Positions 27,278 through 35,983 of a DNA stretch of 64,000 bases are shown one piece after another. The DNA comes from Endozoicomonas sp. Mp262 (lineage in GTDB: Bacteria > Pseudomonadota > Gammaproteobacteria > Pseudomonadales > Endozoicomonadaceae). Each line of letters begins with the position of its first letter. The first letter of the stretch is position 1. Both the position numbers and the translations under genes were made by a program. The notes under the pieces were generated by a model that did no database searches, was not told the origin of the DNA, and worked only from the letters and a program-made list of their open reading frames with translations. The DNA lies in assembly GCF_025643335.1 (NCBI RefSeq), contig NZ_CP092489.1, positions 3,296,501 to 3,360,500 of the forward strand, given 5' to 3'.

Positions 27278-28488
27278 CGGTAGTCAAGCCCCATCGCTTC
27301 CCTGACTTCCCTCAGTGTTTCCTGTGCTTCATCACGGGCGGCTTCGCAGCCATCGGCGATGATGCTTTTTACCACATCCGGATTGTTTTCCAACTCCACT
27401 GCTTCAATCCTGATAGGGTCCAGTTCCGCCTGAACAGCATCAATCAGTGGTCGTTTACAATCCAGGCAGCCTATACCTGCACTTTTACAGCCTTGTTGTA
27501 CCCACTGCTGTCTCTCTTTGTCGGTATAGATTTTATGCAGTTGCCATACCGGGCATTTTTCCGGATCTCCCGGGTCATTGCGGCGGCACCGGGCCGGGTC
27601 AGTGGGCATACGCTTTAGTTTGGTGGCCACGGCGTCCGGTGTATCCCGAAGCTCTATAGCGTTATTATATGATTTGGACATTTTTTGTCCATCAAGACCT
27701 GGCACTTTAGGGGTTGATGTCAGCAGCGCCTGGGGTTCCGGAAGTATCATTTTACCTGTGCCTTCGAGGTAACCAAATAATCGCTCCTGGTCCCCGAGGG
27801 TGATATTGCTTTGCTCTTTCAGTAGTGCCCTGGCAGTATCAAGGGCTTCTTCGTTGCCTTTTTCCAGATAGCTCCGGCGCAGTTTGCGATAAAGGGTTGC
27901 GGCCTTTTTGCCCATTTTACCAATGGCTGCCTCGGCATGGGTTTCGAACCCGGGTTCCCTGCCATAAACATGGTTGAAGCGGCGGGCGATTTCACGGGTG
28001 ATTTCTACATGGGCTTCCTGGTCGGCCCCCACAGGAACCTGTCCAGCCCGGTAGGCAAGAATATCCGCTGTTTGTAGAAGGGGGTAGCCAAGAAATCCGT
28101 AAGTGGACAGATCCTTTTCCCTGAGTTTTTCCTGCTGGTCTTTATAGGTGGGCACTCTTTCCAGCCATGACAAAGGCGTTATCATTGACAGAAGTAAATG
28201 GAGCTCTGCCTGCTCGGGAACTCTCGACTGAATGAACAGCGTGGCAGAACCAGGGTTTATACCCGCTGCCAGCCAGTCAATGGCCATGTCATAGATATGT
28301 TCTTCGAGGTTGTGAGTGTCTTCATAGTGTGTGGTGAGTGCATGCCAGTCAGCTATACAGAAAAAGCAGTCAAACTCATGTTGTAACTCTATCCAGTTTT
28401 TTAAAACGCCATGATAATGACCGAGGTGAAGTCGGCCGGTGGGTCGCATGCCAGACAGTACACGCGACTGGGGATCTACAGCACTCAA
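27274..28488 (-). CDS. trpS: Tryptophanyl-tRNA synthetase, Fe-S-motif type
   Basis: A 404-residue class I synthetase that charges tRNA-Trp. The HIGH-like motif is GRLHLGHYHG and the KMSKS motif is GQKMSKSYNN. Unlike the ~334-residue E. coli enzyme, it has an insertion containing C-x21-C-x6-C-x2-C (from EKCPVW to GCLDCK), close to the C-x22-C-x6-C-x2-C [4Fe-4S] motif described for Thermotoga TrpRS, so it probably binds a cluster near the anticodon-recognition region. It is cotranscribed with scpA. Confidence 0.95.
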   Translation of the reverse strand: MSAVDPQSRVLSGMRPTGRLHLGHYHGVLKNWIELQHEFDCFFCIADWHALTTHYEDTHNLEEHIYDMAIDWLAAGINPGSATLFIQSRVPEQAELHLLLSMITPLSWLERVPTYKDQQEKLREKDLSTYGFLGYPLLQTADILAYRAGQVPVGADQEAHVEITREIARRFNHVYGREPGFETHAEAAIGKMGKKAATLYRKLRRSYLEKGNEEALDTARALLKEQSNITLGDQERLFGYLEGTGKMILPEPQALLTSTPKVPGLDGQKMSKSYNNAIELRDTPDAVATKLKRMPTDPARCRRNDPGDPEKCPVWQLHKIYTDKERQQWVQQGCKSAGIGCLDCKRPLIDAVQAELDPIRIEAVELENNPDVVKSIIADGCEAARDEAQETLREVREAMGLDYR

Positions 28489-28617
28489 TGGGTTCTCCCT
28501 GGGTTGGTTGGCGGTGCAGGTAAGGCGCTGTTCTGGCTCATTGTGGCGCGTACCTGCGTCTTAGGGACAGAGTACGATAGATTGTTGGTATAGGAAAGGG
28601 TTCCCGGAATGTTTGTG

Positions 28618-29238
28618 CTAGAAAAAGGAGGCCGTTGCTCCTTTGCCCGTTCTTATGACTTCTGGTATGTCATCAAGCAGACTAATCACTGTTGTGGGTT
28701 CCATGCCGCAGAACCCGCCATCGATCACCAGGTCCAGCTGATTTTCCAGGGTTTGGCGAATGTCATAGGGGTCAAGCAGTGGGTATTCGTCGCCAGGCAG
28801 GAGCAGGGTTGTACTCATGATAGGTGCATCCAGCTCAGCCAGTAATGCCTGGGTAATAGGGCATTCCGGGACGCGGATACCAATCGTTTTTCGTTTTGGG
28901 TGCATCAGCCGCCTTGGAACTTCCCTGGAACCTTTGAGGATAAAAGTATAAGGGCCGGGCGTATGGGCTTTTAACAGTCGGTATTGACTGTTGTTGACCT
29001 GGGCATAAATGGCCAGCTCCGAGAGATCGCGGCAAACCAGGGTGAAATTGTGCTTGTCTGTCACCTGGCGGATACGGCGGATGCGGTCGACGGCCTTTTT
29101 ATCGCCAATCAGGCAGCCCAGGGCATAGGCGGAATCTGTGGGGTAGGCGATGACCCCACCGGACCGGATGATTTCAACAGCTTGGCGAATCAGCCTGAGC
29201 TGAGGGTTTTCGGGATGAATTTGAAAAAACTGGCTCAT
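28618..29238 (-). CDS. yciO: YciO/Sua5/YrdC-family protein
   Basis: A 206-residue protein of the threonylcarbamoyl-AMP synthase fold. GGVIAYPTDSAYALGCLIGDKKAVDRI and TPGPYTFILKGSREVPRR match YciO rather than TsaC. YciO binds RNA and nucleotides and has only weak or uncertain TC-AMP activity. It normally neighbours rnm; here the 29.3-33.9-kb island separates them. It is upstream of trpS on the same strand. Confidence 0.9.
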   Translation of the reverse strand: MSQFFQIHPENPQLRLIRQAVEIIRSGGVIAYPTDSAYALGCLIGDKKAVDRIRRIRQVTDKHNFTLVCRDLSELAIYAQVNNSQYRLLKAHTPGPYTFILKGSREVPRRLMHPKRKTIGIRVPECPITQALLAELDAPIMSTTLLLPGDEYPLLDPYDIRQTLENQLDLVIDGGFCGMEPTTVISLLDDIPEVIRTGKGATASFF

Positions 29239-29290
29239 TGCGGTTCTTGGTGTGGGCCTTCTTTAATGCGTTATCATTGCTGTATGATGG

Positions 29291-29576
29291 TTAGGGGCTG
29301 TTGACGTTTGATCGTGTGCTCAGCCAAAACCAGCAGTTTCGTGGCTAGACGCAGTAGCGCAGGAATAACCTAAAGGTCACGCGGACTCATGTCTTTCAAG
29401 CTACTGCAACGATGGCACGGAATCGCTGGTTTTGGCCCTCCGGGTGGCTCGTAAAGCGGCTTTCCGACTGCGTTGGACTGGCTTGACGTAGAATAAACTA
29501 TGCCTGCACCAGTCCGTCTTGCGGAAAACCGCTTTACGAGCCACTGAGCTCACGATCAAACGTCAACAGCCCCTAA
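29291..29576. mobile_element. MITE-like element with long terminal inverted repeats
   Basis: A 286-bp non-coding element. The left end TTAGGGGCTGTTGACGTTTG and the right end CAAACGTCAACAGCCCCTAA are exact inverted copies, and symmetry continues inward (ATCGTG/CACGAT). Internal inverted pieces (GGCTCGTAAAGCGG with CCGCTTTACGAGCC) make it strongly foldable. It contains no transposase frame. It marks the yciO-side boundary of the accessory island. Remnants of its ends occur at 7619-7653 and 38197-38208. Confidence 0.75.
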
Positions 29577-29646
29577 GCCCTGAGGGTAAAAAGTTTGGAT
29601 AAACTAGCAATCAGCAATTTAGCTAGTACCAGTTTGCTATGATTGT

Positions 29647-29683
29647 GGACAGGTTGAATAGGGTTGAAGGGTTCAACCTGTCC
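29647..29683. promoter_or_regulatory. 12-bp inverted repeat upstream of the 524-aa gene
   Basis: GGACAGGTTGAA (29647-29658) and TTCAACCTGTCC (29672-29683) form a perfect 12-bp inverted repeat with a 13-nt spacer. There is no T-run, so an operator or an mRNA structure is as likely as a terminator. It lies about 160 bp upstream of the next start. Confidence 0.4.
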
Positions 29684-29844
29684 GCTCAAGATAGCCTTCC
29701 AATGTTATCACTAATCGCTAAAATCGCCTATCATAGTAGTTCATGCCTGTGGATCAATGCGTCGTAATTTTGTGGGTTCTGGAAATAATCTATTTCTGTC
29801 TTGGTTATTGGCAATAAGTTTTAATTGCCTTATTTTTCCTGGTT

Positions 29845-31419
29845 ATGATTATGTGTATTGCATTCTGTTATAGAATATATTTTTTTTTATGCGTGGCTTG
29901 TTGTTGTACTGGCGTAATCGCTGTTAATGGAGGAGGCGGAGAAACATCCACTAAGCAGAGTGATGAACCTGCATCTCATGAACAAGGTATGGATTCATCT
30001 GTTGATAAAACGGCTCCTCATAATTTTACTGTTTTTGTTCCTTGTTATCTTCAAACCTATCCGGATTCGTCAATGTTTGGTGTTGCGGGTAAGCGTTCAA
30101 CGCTAGGTTATATTCCTGCTGATCCACTTGGGAATAAAGCTGATAGAGAAAGGTTTTTTAAATTAATGAAATTGATACGCCCAAGGGTGGAAATGGGGGG
30201 TGAAGAAGATGATGTTAAAAATAATTTACCCTTTATAGGGCCATTTAGAATACTTTTTCTTGCAGTTGTTAGCGAAAAACCATTGTCAGGATTGAGAGCG
30301 AGTAGTTTTTATCAAGGGAGGGGGTGGGTTGAAATATCTGAAACCATTCTTTTTGACTTTATACATTCTTTTAGGGATAGGCTGACAGGAGATTATGATA
30401 GGCGTGTTGCAGATAGAAAAATATACTACAGGGATGATGGTCGTGTGATTAGCCTGAGTAATGAAGAACAGGAAGAATTAAAGTGTGAATATTCAAGGTT
30501 TTTATATTTCATTAAAAAGGTTGTAGGTAGTCAAGACTATCCGGGAGATGCGAAATTTTTAGATCATCTGTTGTACTTTAAAGATCTGGTTATGAGGGAT
30601 GATCAAGTGAGGAAACCACCACCAGAACAAGCAAAATTACTATTTGAATGGTTGCTGGTTTATTTTTATGATTTATTGCTGTGGAGTGATAAAAATGAAT
30701 TTGAAAGGGACGTGGCTAGATTTATTACCCTATTGAATTTCATTGAGCCATTTTCAATATTTTACAGGGAAACAGCTGAAAGTCTGGTGCAACTATTGTT
30801 TTGGGCTCATGGTAAAGATCTGTTTGATTTTGAGGTAAAGCAGGGTGTTACGCTGGACTCAATTTATAGTAAATCGAAATTGGAGGGTTTATTAGATCAG
30901 AACACTGTTAGTTTATCTGAATATCTGGGTACGGCGGATTCGACACCCCTAACTATTCCCAGTGCGATAAATAAGCCGTTTCGAGCATTCTCTTTTTTAA
31001 AGGTTTTTAGTTCGCTCAGAAAACTAAAAAGCCGCTCAAGCAGTGAACTGGATAAGAAAGGAAAAGGAGAGTTTTTGGGGGGGGAAAATAAAACAAACTC
31101 TTTGGAAAGAGAGACGCCTTATCGAATAGAGGTGTGGAAAAAAGGAAATAATTTATTGCATAGGTCTTCGAAGGGGAGCCGGGTTGTTGAGTTACCCGAA
31201 TTATTGAAGAAAAGATTGAATATCTCGAGAGACAGGCGCAAATCTGTTTCTCTGACGGCCCTGGATAAAATGACCGAGACATCGTCACAAATGGATGTTT
31301 CTCCATGCTCAGATACTTCTTCGGACTCGGATGTTTTTCCTTTACCAGGTACACAAGGAAGCCAGGGAAATAATATACCAGCAATAATAATTACTCCCGC
31401 TGAAGTGGAGTGTAGCTGA
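29845..31419 (+). CDS. Exported uncharacterised protein, 524 aa
   Basis: I do not recognise a family. The N-terminus is a hydrophobic export signal containing four cysteines (YFFLCVACCCTGVIAV), followed by a polar linker. The middle (about residues 60-340) looks globular and alpha-helical with many aromatic residues. The last ~130 residues are Ser/Lys-rich and low-complexity (KLKSRSSSELDKKGKG, PCSDTSSDSDVFPLPG). A G8 tract at 31077-31084 lies in the coding sequence, so slippage would truncate the tail. An ATG at 29851 is an alternative start; there is no clear ribosome site. AT-rich composition and position in the island suggest acquisition. Confidence 0.75.
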   Translation: MIMCIAFCYRIYFFLCVACCCTGVIAVNGGGGETSTKQSDEPASHEQGMDSSVDKTAPHNFTVFVPCYLQTYPDSSMFGVAGKRSTLGYIPADPLGNKADRERFFKLMKLIRPRVEMGGEEDDVKNNLPFIGPFRILFLAVVSEKPLSGLRASSFYQGRGWVEISETILFDFIHSFRDRLTGDYDRRVADRKIYYRDDGRVISLSNEEQEELKCEYSRFLYFIKKVVGSQDYPGDAKFLDHLLYFKDLVMRDDQVRKPPPEQAKLLFEWLLVYFYDLLLWSDKNEFERDVARFITLLNFIEPFSIFYRETAESLVQLLFWAHGKDLFDFEVKQGVTLDSIYSKSKLEGLLDQNTVSLSEYLGTADSTPLTIPSAINKPFRAFSFLKVFSSLRKLKSRSSSELDKKGKGEFLGGENKTNSLERETPYRIEVWKKGNNLLHRSSKGSRVVELPELLKKRLNISRDRRKSVSLTALDKMTETSSQMDVSPCSDTSSDSDVFPLPGTQGSQGNNIPAIIITPAEVECS

Positions 31420-31480
31420 GCAGCCACTGGCAGGAGTTACCGGATTAAACTCCTGCCAGATAGCTGTCAGCCCGGAGCCC

Positions 31481-32971
31481 CTAATATCTGTATTTAACCC
31501 CCATAAAATAATTGTTACTGGCAGATCCGCTACTTTCCATATGTTCGTAACCCACCAGAAACTCGATATTGTTATTTTTTTGATAGGACAGCATTGCTAT
31601 AGCCTGCCAGTTGTTTTTTTCAGGGTCTGCACCTTTGCTGGTGAATGTGGGGCCTGACACAAACTGGAGGTCTGTTTCAACCTGCTGGTTTTTAAAGTCA
31701 TGCCATCCCATTAACTGAATCTGTGGGGTCAATATCCCGCTGGATAACTCAAATGACCGGCTTGCAATCAGCCCAAGGCCCAGCTCGATGCGCTGGTATG
31801 TTTGTTTTTTTGCTGTCAGGCCAATACTTTTTTCTTCGTACGATGGGGTTTCTATCCTGGAGTAACTAAAACCCAGGGTGGGCTGCAAATAGTAATCATT
31901 ATAAATGTACTTCATACCTGATAGCACCTGAAGGCCATACAGGTTAGATATAAAGTCGGATTTGATAGGGTCCAGATTTGCGCCATCAATGAAACGGGTG
32001 CGTTCGTGAAAGCTTCTGCCAACATTTAAAATGACATCTGAGAACCACTGTTCATTTTCCCATGACCCATATAGGCTGACTTGATAGTTTGCAAGTTCAG
32101 AATGATCTCGAGAATCCTTTTTATCAACCCGGGTATTGGCAAACGTTACTGCCCCTCCAAGGGTGAGTCCCTCATTTTCCTGGTCATAACCCAGGGTTAT
32201 TCCTTCAGAAGTGGCATCATAGCCGAGCAACTTGCCTCCCTGGTCATTTGTACGATTTTTCTGGCTGCTGTCGGCTAATAAGGCCTGCATCCAAAGACCA
32301 TGACTGGAACCGTTATCACCATAGTTAGCGCCCTTTTTGTTGCCGGGAGCGGGGAGTGTTGTTGTACTCGATGTTCCTGAGCTGCTGGGAATCCGGGTTG
32401 AGCTGGATGCCCCTATGCTGCTTGGTAGGCGCGTTGAGTTAATGTGGCGGGTTACTTGTGTGACCGCCATTGTTTGTAAGGCACTGTTCACTTCCTGGGT
32501 GACCCCTGCATTATTGACCCGCAGTTCCTCACCCGCATTTGCTATCGCGGCACCACTAGGGAGCTCGGCAATATGTTCATAGATTTTCTTGACGTCTTCT
32601 TTTACTGCTGAATGACCAACCAATATGCGGTCAAGAAATGCCTTTACTGTATCTTGAGCGCTTTTTCCTCCACCATTTTGTTTAATGGTGTCAGCTACCT
32701 GGTCTGGAGTCTCTGGGGTTACTGTTGCTTCTATTGTTGCATCATTGTCTGGTACATAAGTGATGCCGAGAAGTGGAGGAGGGTTTAATGTAAGGCTTGA
32801 TTCGGTTGTAATACCGCTGGCAGCCTGAAGAATGGAAAGTAAAGTAGGGGTCTGTCCACTGAAAAACTCCAGATCTGGATTGAGCTGGATTTTAGAACTG
32901 TCTGTGAATGTAACAGTACCTGATACATTTATTGCGGGTGTTGTGGGGTTGTTTCCTATAGGTATGACCAT
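31481..32971 (-). CDS. Autotransporter, C-terminal part with beta-barrel (out of frame with N-terminal part)
   Basis: At least 496 residues; the frame is open without an interrupting stop up to the G tract at 33114-33123. The last ~270 residues are a classical autotransporter beta-barrel, beginning around HGLWMQALLADSSQKN, with alternating aromatic strands and a terminal YFMGVKYRY. Before it lie passenger and linker sequence rich in Ser, Thr and Pro. An internal ATG at 32971 lacks a signal peptide, so this half alone could not be exported. With one G fewer in the tract it joins the signal-bearing half into one protein of about 798 residues. It is convergent with the 524-aa gene. Confidence 0.85.
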   Translation of the reverse strand: MVIPIGNNPTTPAINVSGTVTFTDSSKIQLNPDLEFFSGQTPTLLSILQAASGITTESSLTLNPPPLLGITYVPDNDATIEATVTPETPDQVADTIKQNGGGKSAQDTVKAFLDRILVGHSAVKEDVKKIYEHIAELPSGAAIANAGEELRVNNAGVTQEVNSALQTMAVTQVTRHINSTRLPSSIGASSSTRIPSSSGTSSTTTLPAPGNKKGANYGDNGSSHGLWMQALLADSSQKNRTNDQGGKLLGYDATSEGITLGYDQENEGLTLGGAVTFANTRVDKKDSRDHSELANYQVSLYGSWENEQWFSDVILNVGRSFHERTRFIDGANLDPIKSDFISNLYGLQVLSGMKYIYNDYYLQPTLGFSYSRIETPSYEEKSIGLTAKKQTYQRIELGLGLIASRSFELSSGILTPQIQLMGWHDFKNQQVETDLQFVSGPTFTSKGADPEKNNWQAIAMLSYQKNNNIEFLVGYEHMESSGSASNNYFMGVKYRY

Positions 32972-33095
32972 CAGCGCAGTGGAAGATGCGCTCAGGTCAC
33001 CAGTGATTTGCTTTTGCCCTTGCTTGGTAAACTCGACAGGTCCGTTGATCGTCAGTGTACCTGTTCCAGAACTATCGCTTAGATCAATGTCTCCA

Positions 33096-33878
33096 TTAAT
33101 AATGGTTGTTGCTCCCCCCCCCCAGGTTTAAAGTGTTAACGTCGATAATGTCTCCCTGCACTATCGAGCCATCAATAATTGTAAGAGTATCATTGTGGTT
33201 TGAGGCACCAAGAATATCTCCAGTAATTTGACCACCTTCAACCAACATCCTTAAGCCTGATTGTGCCTGGCTAAAATCGATAGCTGTATCCTGGTTGCTG
33301 GAAACTGTTCCATAGATAACGAAGTTTGCCAGAGGATTCATCAGGCCTGCGCTGGAAAATTCAATTGCGGCATCATTGATGGAGTGCATGGTGCTGCCAC
33401 GGTGCAAGGTCAGTATACCTTTCATGGTGTCTTCAACAAGCAGTACCTGATTGTTGGATGTCAGGGTAGTGGCCCTTTTGCTGCCTATGGCACTACTGCC
33501 GATATCAATGGCGACGCTGGATGGATCACTGTTGCTTAGATGAATTAATGGTGCATTCAGGGTTGTAAGCGCTCCATCTATTGAAAAAGAAAAATTATCG
33601 GTTTGGCGGTCATAGCGGATAAATGTGGTATCAGCGAGAGACCTGGCATTCATATCTAAAGCAAGTGAGCCATCGTTGGTATTAACGACATATATTTCTG
33701 GATTATTGGTTAATACTTCTATATCGGTATCTATTTGGTATAGATAGTCTAGGGGGGCATTGAGTATTGTTGGATTTGATCCATTAATATTGGCCAATGC
33801 TGGACTTGAGGTATTAACAGATAAAGCAATAATACTGCCTATGGCAGCTGCTAGCGCTTTTTTGGTAATCATTCTCAC
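33096..33878 (-). CDS. Autotransporter, N-terminal part with signal peptide
   Basis: A 260-residue frame starting with a Sec signal peptide (KKALAAAIGSIIALSVNTSSPALA) followed by beta-helix-like passenger repeats (GGQITGDILGASNHNDTLTI, GSIVQGDIIDVNTLNL). It stops shortly after the G10 tract. Read with nine Gs, the frame continues LGGGATTIINGDIDLSDSSG and on into the barrel-bearing half. As sequenced it is the OFF form and would release a soluble stub. Type V secretion places such passengers on the cell surface, often as adhesins; the ligand cannot be inferred. Confidence 0.85.
   Translation of the reverse strand: MRMITKKALAAAIGSIIALSVNTSSPALANINGSNPTILNAPLDYLYQIDTDIEVLTNNPEIYVVNTNDGSLALDMNARSLADTTFIRYDRQTDNFSFSIDGALTTLNAPLIHLSNSDPSSVAIDIGSSAIGSKRATTLTSNNQVLLVEDTMKGILTLHRGSTMHSINDAAIEFSSAGLMNPLANFVIYGTVSSNQDTAIDFSQAQSGLRMLVEGGQITGDILGASNHNDTLTIIDGSIVQGDIIDVNTLNLGGGSNNHY
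33114..33123 (-). repeat. G10 homopolymer tract in the autotransporter gene (phase-variation site)
   Basis: Ten consecutive C on the plus strand (G on the coding strand) lie exactly where the N-terminal frame ends and the C-terminal frame begins. A 9-G tract, or any length keeping that frame, restores one continuous gene. Slipped-strand mispairing at such tracts is a well-known on/off switch of surface proteins. Confidence 0.85.
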
Positions 33879-34005
33879 ATCCTTGTGATTTATTTATTTC
33901 CCGCCGTTGGCGGCGAGGTTAAAGGGCATTAAACTTCTTGGGTACAAATATTAAGTATTACTTTATTTTGCGTTCAAGCTCAATGGCAGGTGGTCCATTA
34001 AGCCA

Positions 34006-34941
34006 TTACCAGTCCTCCCAAACATAGCTAATGCTATCGGGTGTTTTTGGCAGTCGTCCCAGCTCAATCCAGGGATTATCCGGGGAGTGAAAGTCACTGC
34101 CCTGAGAAGCCTTTAGCTGAAATTCATGGCAGAAACCAGCCAGTTGCTGTATCTGGCTGGCCGGGGTATTACCACTGGCAATCTCCAGGGCATGACCTCC
34201 GGCTAATTTAAAATCTTTTATTAATGCCCTGAGTTTGGTTCTGGTCATTCCATATTTGCCCGGGTGGGCAAGTACGGCGGTGCCCCCTAAAGCCCGGACC
34301 CAGGCCACAGCCTGGCTGGTGGCAGGCCAAAAGGCCCGAAGGTTTCCCAGTTTTGAATTGCCAAGCAGTTTTTTAAAGGCTTCCTGTTCACTCTTTACAT
34401 AACCTTCCTGCTGTAACCACCGGGCAAAATGAGGGCGGCCTGTTTGTATGAGTTCTGTGGGGAGATGAAAGTCATCAGTACCAGAAATAAAGGTTGATTT
34501 AGCCAGTGCTGTTACCCCGTGTATGATGTCATCCTGTGTCAGGCCACTGTTAAGGTGGCGAGCCAGCCGTTTGGCTATATGAAGTGAACGTTGATGTCGA
34601 GCCTGGCTTTGGCGTTGGACTATTTGGTTTAGGTCAGGGGTGTTGAGAGGGAAGTTTAATCCGACAATATGGATTTCCACACCGGACCAGGCAGTGGATA
34701 GTTCGATACCGGTAATCAGCCTGGGGCCGTCAGGAAGGTGGGTGTTGAGTAAAAACTCACAGGCAGCTACGGTATCGTGATCAGTGATAGCCAATGTCGT
34801 GACACCCTTTTTATGGGCTCGCTGGTAAAGTTCCAGGGGACTAAGGGTGCCATCTGATGCAGTGGTGTGGCAGTGTAGGTCAATCTGGTTCAAAATGAGC
34901 CTGTGCTGGATGTTATGTACAATGAAGCTAATTATACCCAT
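34006..34941 (-). CDS. rnm: PHP-domain 5'-3' exonuclease (RNase AM / YciV family)
   Basis: About 311 residues, PHP metal-dependent phosphoesterase. Metal-binding motifs in order are DLHCHTTASDG, ITDHDT, HIVGL, LAHPGKYG and QGSDFH. E. coli Rnm (YciV/TrpH) trims 5' ends of rRNA precursors and degrades short RNA and 3'-5' bisphosphate nucleotides. The N-terminus before QIDLHCH is about 20 residues and the exact start is uncertain. It is divergent from yciB and, without the island, would sit beside yciO as in related genomes. Confidence 0.9.
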   Translation of the reverse strand: MGIISFIVHNIQHRLILNQIDLHCHTTASDGTLSPLELYQRAHKKGVTTLAITDHDTVAACEFLLNTHLPDGPRLITGIELSTAWSGVEIHIVGLNFPLNTPDLNQIVQRQSQARHQRSLHIAKRLARHLNSGLTQDDIIHGVTALAKSTFISGTDDFHLPTELIQTGRPHFARWLQQEGYVKSEQEAFKKLLGNSKLGNLRAFWPATSQAVAWVRALGGTAVLAHPGKYGMTRTKLRALIKDFKLAGGHALEIASGNTPASQIQQLAGFCHEFQLKASQGSDFHSPDNPWIELGRLPKTPDSISYVWEDW

Positions 34942-35104
34942 GGTTGAAAATTTGTTTTAATCAGCTTCTTCAATGGGTACCCTTTGCCTTGGCTCTGTGA
35001 GCATATATGCTTCACATAGGTGTATTATCCGGCCCGGAACTGAACGTGGGTTTACTCTGGATCCTCTGATCAAGATCAGTATTGTTCACTCTTATTGGCT
35101 AATT

Positions 35105-35680
35105 ATGAAACAGTTTATTGATTTTATTCCCCTGATTGTCTTTTTGCTGGTCTATAAAATGGACCCACGGGTTATCAGCCTGTTCGGGAACGAGTTTGAG
35201 CTTGGAGGGCCTTTTAGTGCCACAATGGTGCTGATGCTGGCCTCAGCGGTGGTTTATGGGGGCTTTTATCTCAAGGAGCGTACCCTGGAAAAAAGTCAGG
35301 CTATTACCTTGGTGGCTGTTATGGCCTTTGGAGGCCTGACACTGGCTTTTCACAATGAGTCTTTTTTAAAGTGGAAGGCACCCATTGTGAACTGGATTTT
35401 TGCGGGTGCATTTCTGGCTAGCCAGTTTGTAGGTAAAAAACCACTGATTCAAAGAATGCTTGATCATGCCTTGACGTTACCTGACTCTGTTTGGTTGCGC
35501 ATGAATTTGAGTTGGGTGGTGTTCTTTATTTTCCTTGGAGCTGCCAATTTGTTTGTGGCATTTACTTTCCACAGCATTTGGGTGGACTTCAAGGTGTTCG
35601 GTAGCCTGATACTGACCTTTCTCTTTGTTATTATTCAGTTTCTTTTTATATCCCGGCATATACGTACAGAGGAAAAGTAA
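35105..35680 (+). CDS. yciB: Inner-membrane septation protein YciB (IspZ)
   Basis: A 191-residue membrane protein with about five hydrophobic segments. [19 protein letters not shown] at the N-terminus, [17 protein letters not shown] and [17 protein letters not shown] are diagnostic. YciB links cell-envelope synthesis and septation factors in enterobacteria. I place the start at the ATG at 35105, which matches the family N-terminus; the upstream in-frame ATG at 34973 would add 44 non-conserved residues. It is first in a tight set with yciI and an SH3 protein. Confidence 0.93.
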   Translation: MKQFIDFIPLIVFLLVYKMDPRVISLFGNEFELGGPFSATMVLMLASAVVYGGFYLKERTLEKSQAITLVAVMAFGGLTLAFHNESFLKWKAPIVNWIFAGAFLASQFVGKKPLIQRMLDHALTLPDSVWLRMNLSWVVFFIFLGAANLFVAFTFHSIWVDFKVFGSLILTFLFVIIQFLFISRHIRTEEK

Positions 35681-35683
35681 CGG

Positions 35684-35983
35684 ATGATTTATGCCATTAT
35701 TAGCGATGATGTTGAAAACAGCCTGCCACTGCGAAAGCAGGCTCGAGCGGCTCACCTGGCCAGGCTTAAGGTACTGAAAGCTGAAGGGCGGCTGGTGTTG
35801 GCTGGGCCGTGCCCGGCTATTGACAGCAATGATCCGGGCGAAGCAGGTTTTACCGGTAGCCTGGTGGTGGCTGAATTTGAAAGTCTGGAAGCGGCTCAGG
35901 TCTGGGCTGATGCTGATCCTTATATAGAGGCTGGTGTTTACCGCCGTGTTATTGTCAAGCCATTCAAGAAAGTGTTGCCGTGA
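35684..35983 (+). CDS. yciI: YciI family protein
   Basis: A 99-residue ferredoxin-like alpha/beta protein. [41 protein letters not shown] and [21 protein letters not shown] follow the YciI pattern, with the conserved His (AHLARL) and Asp (WADADPY). The biochemical role is unknown; YciI-like domains occur in metabolic and regulatory contexts. It starts 3 bp after yciB and its stop overlaps the next GTG start, so the three genes are probably cotranscribed. Confidence 0.92.
   Translation: MIYAIISDDVENSLPLRKQARAAHLARLKVLKAEGRLVLAGPCPAIDSNDPGEAGFTGSLVVAEFESLEAAQVWADADPYIEAGVYRRVIVKPFKKVLP

Noticed and set aside
27930-27970. tRNA-like stretch with GTTTCGAACCCGGGTTCC
   Set aside because: It lies inside trpS coding sequence and no cloverleaf can be built around it.
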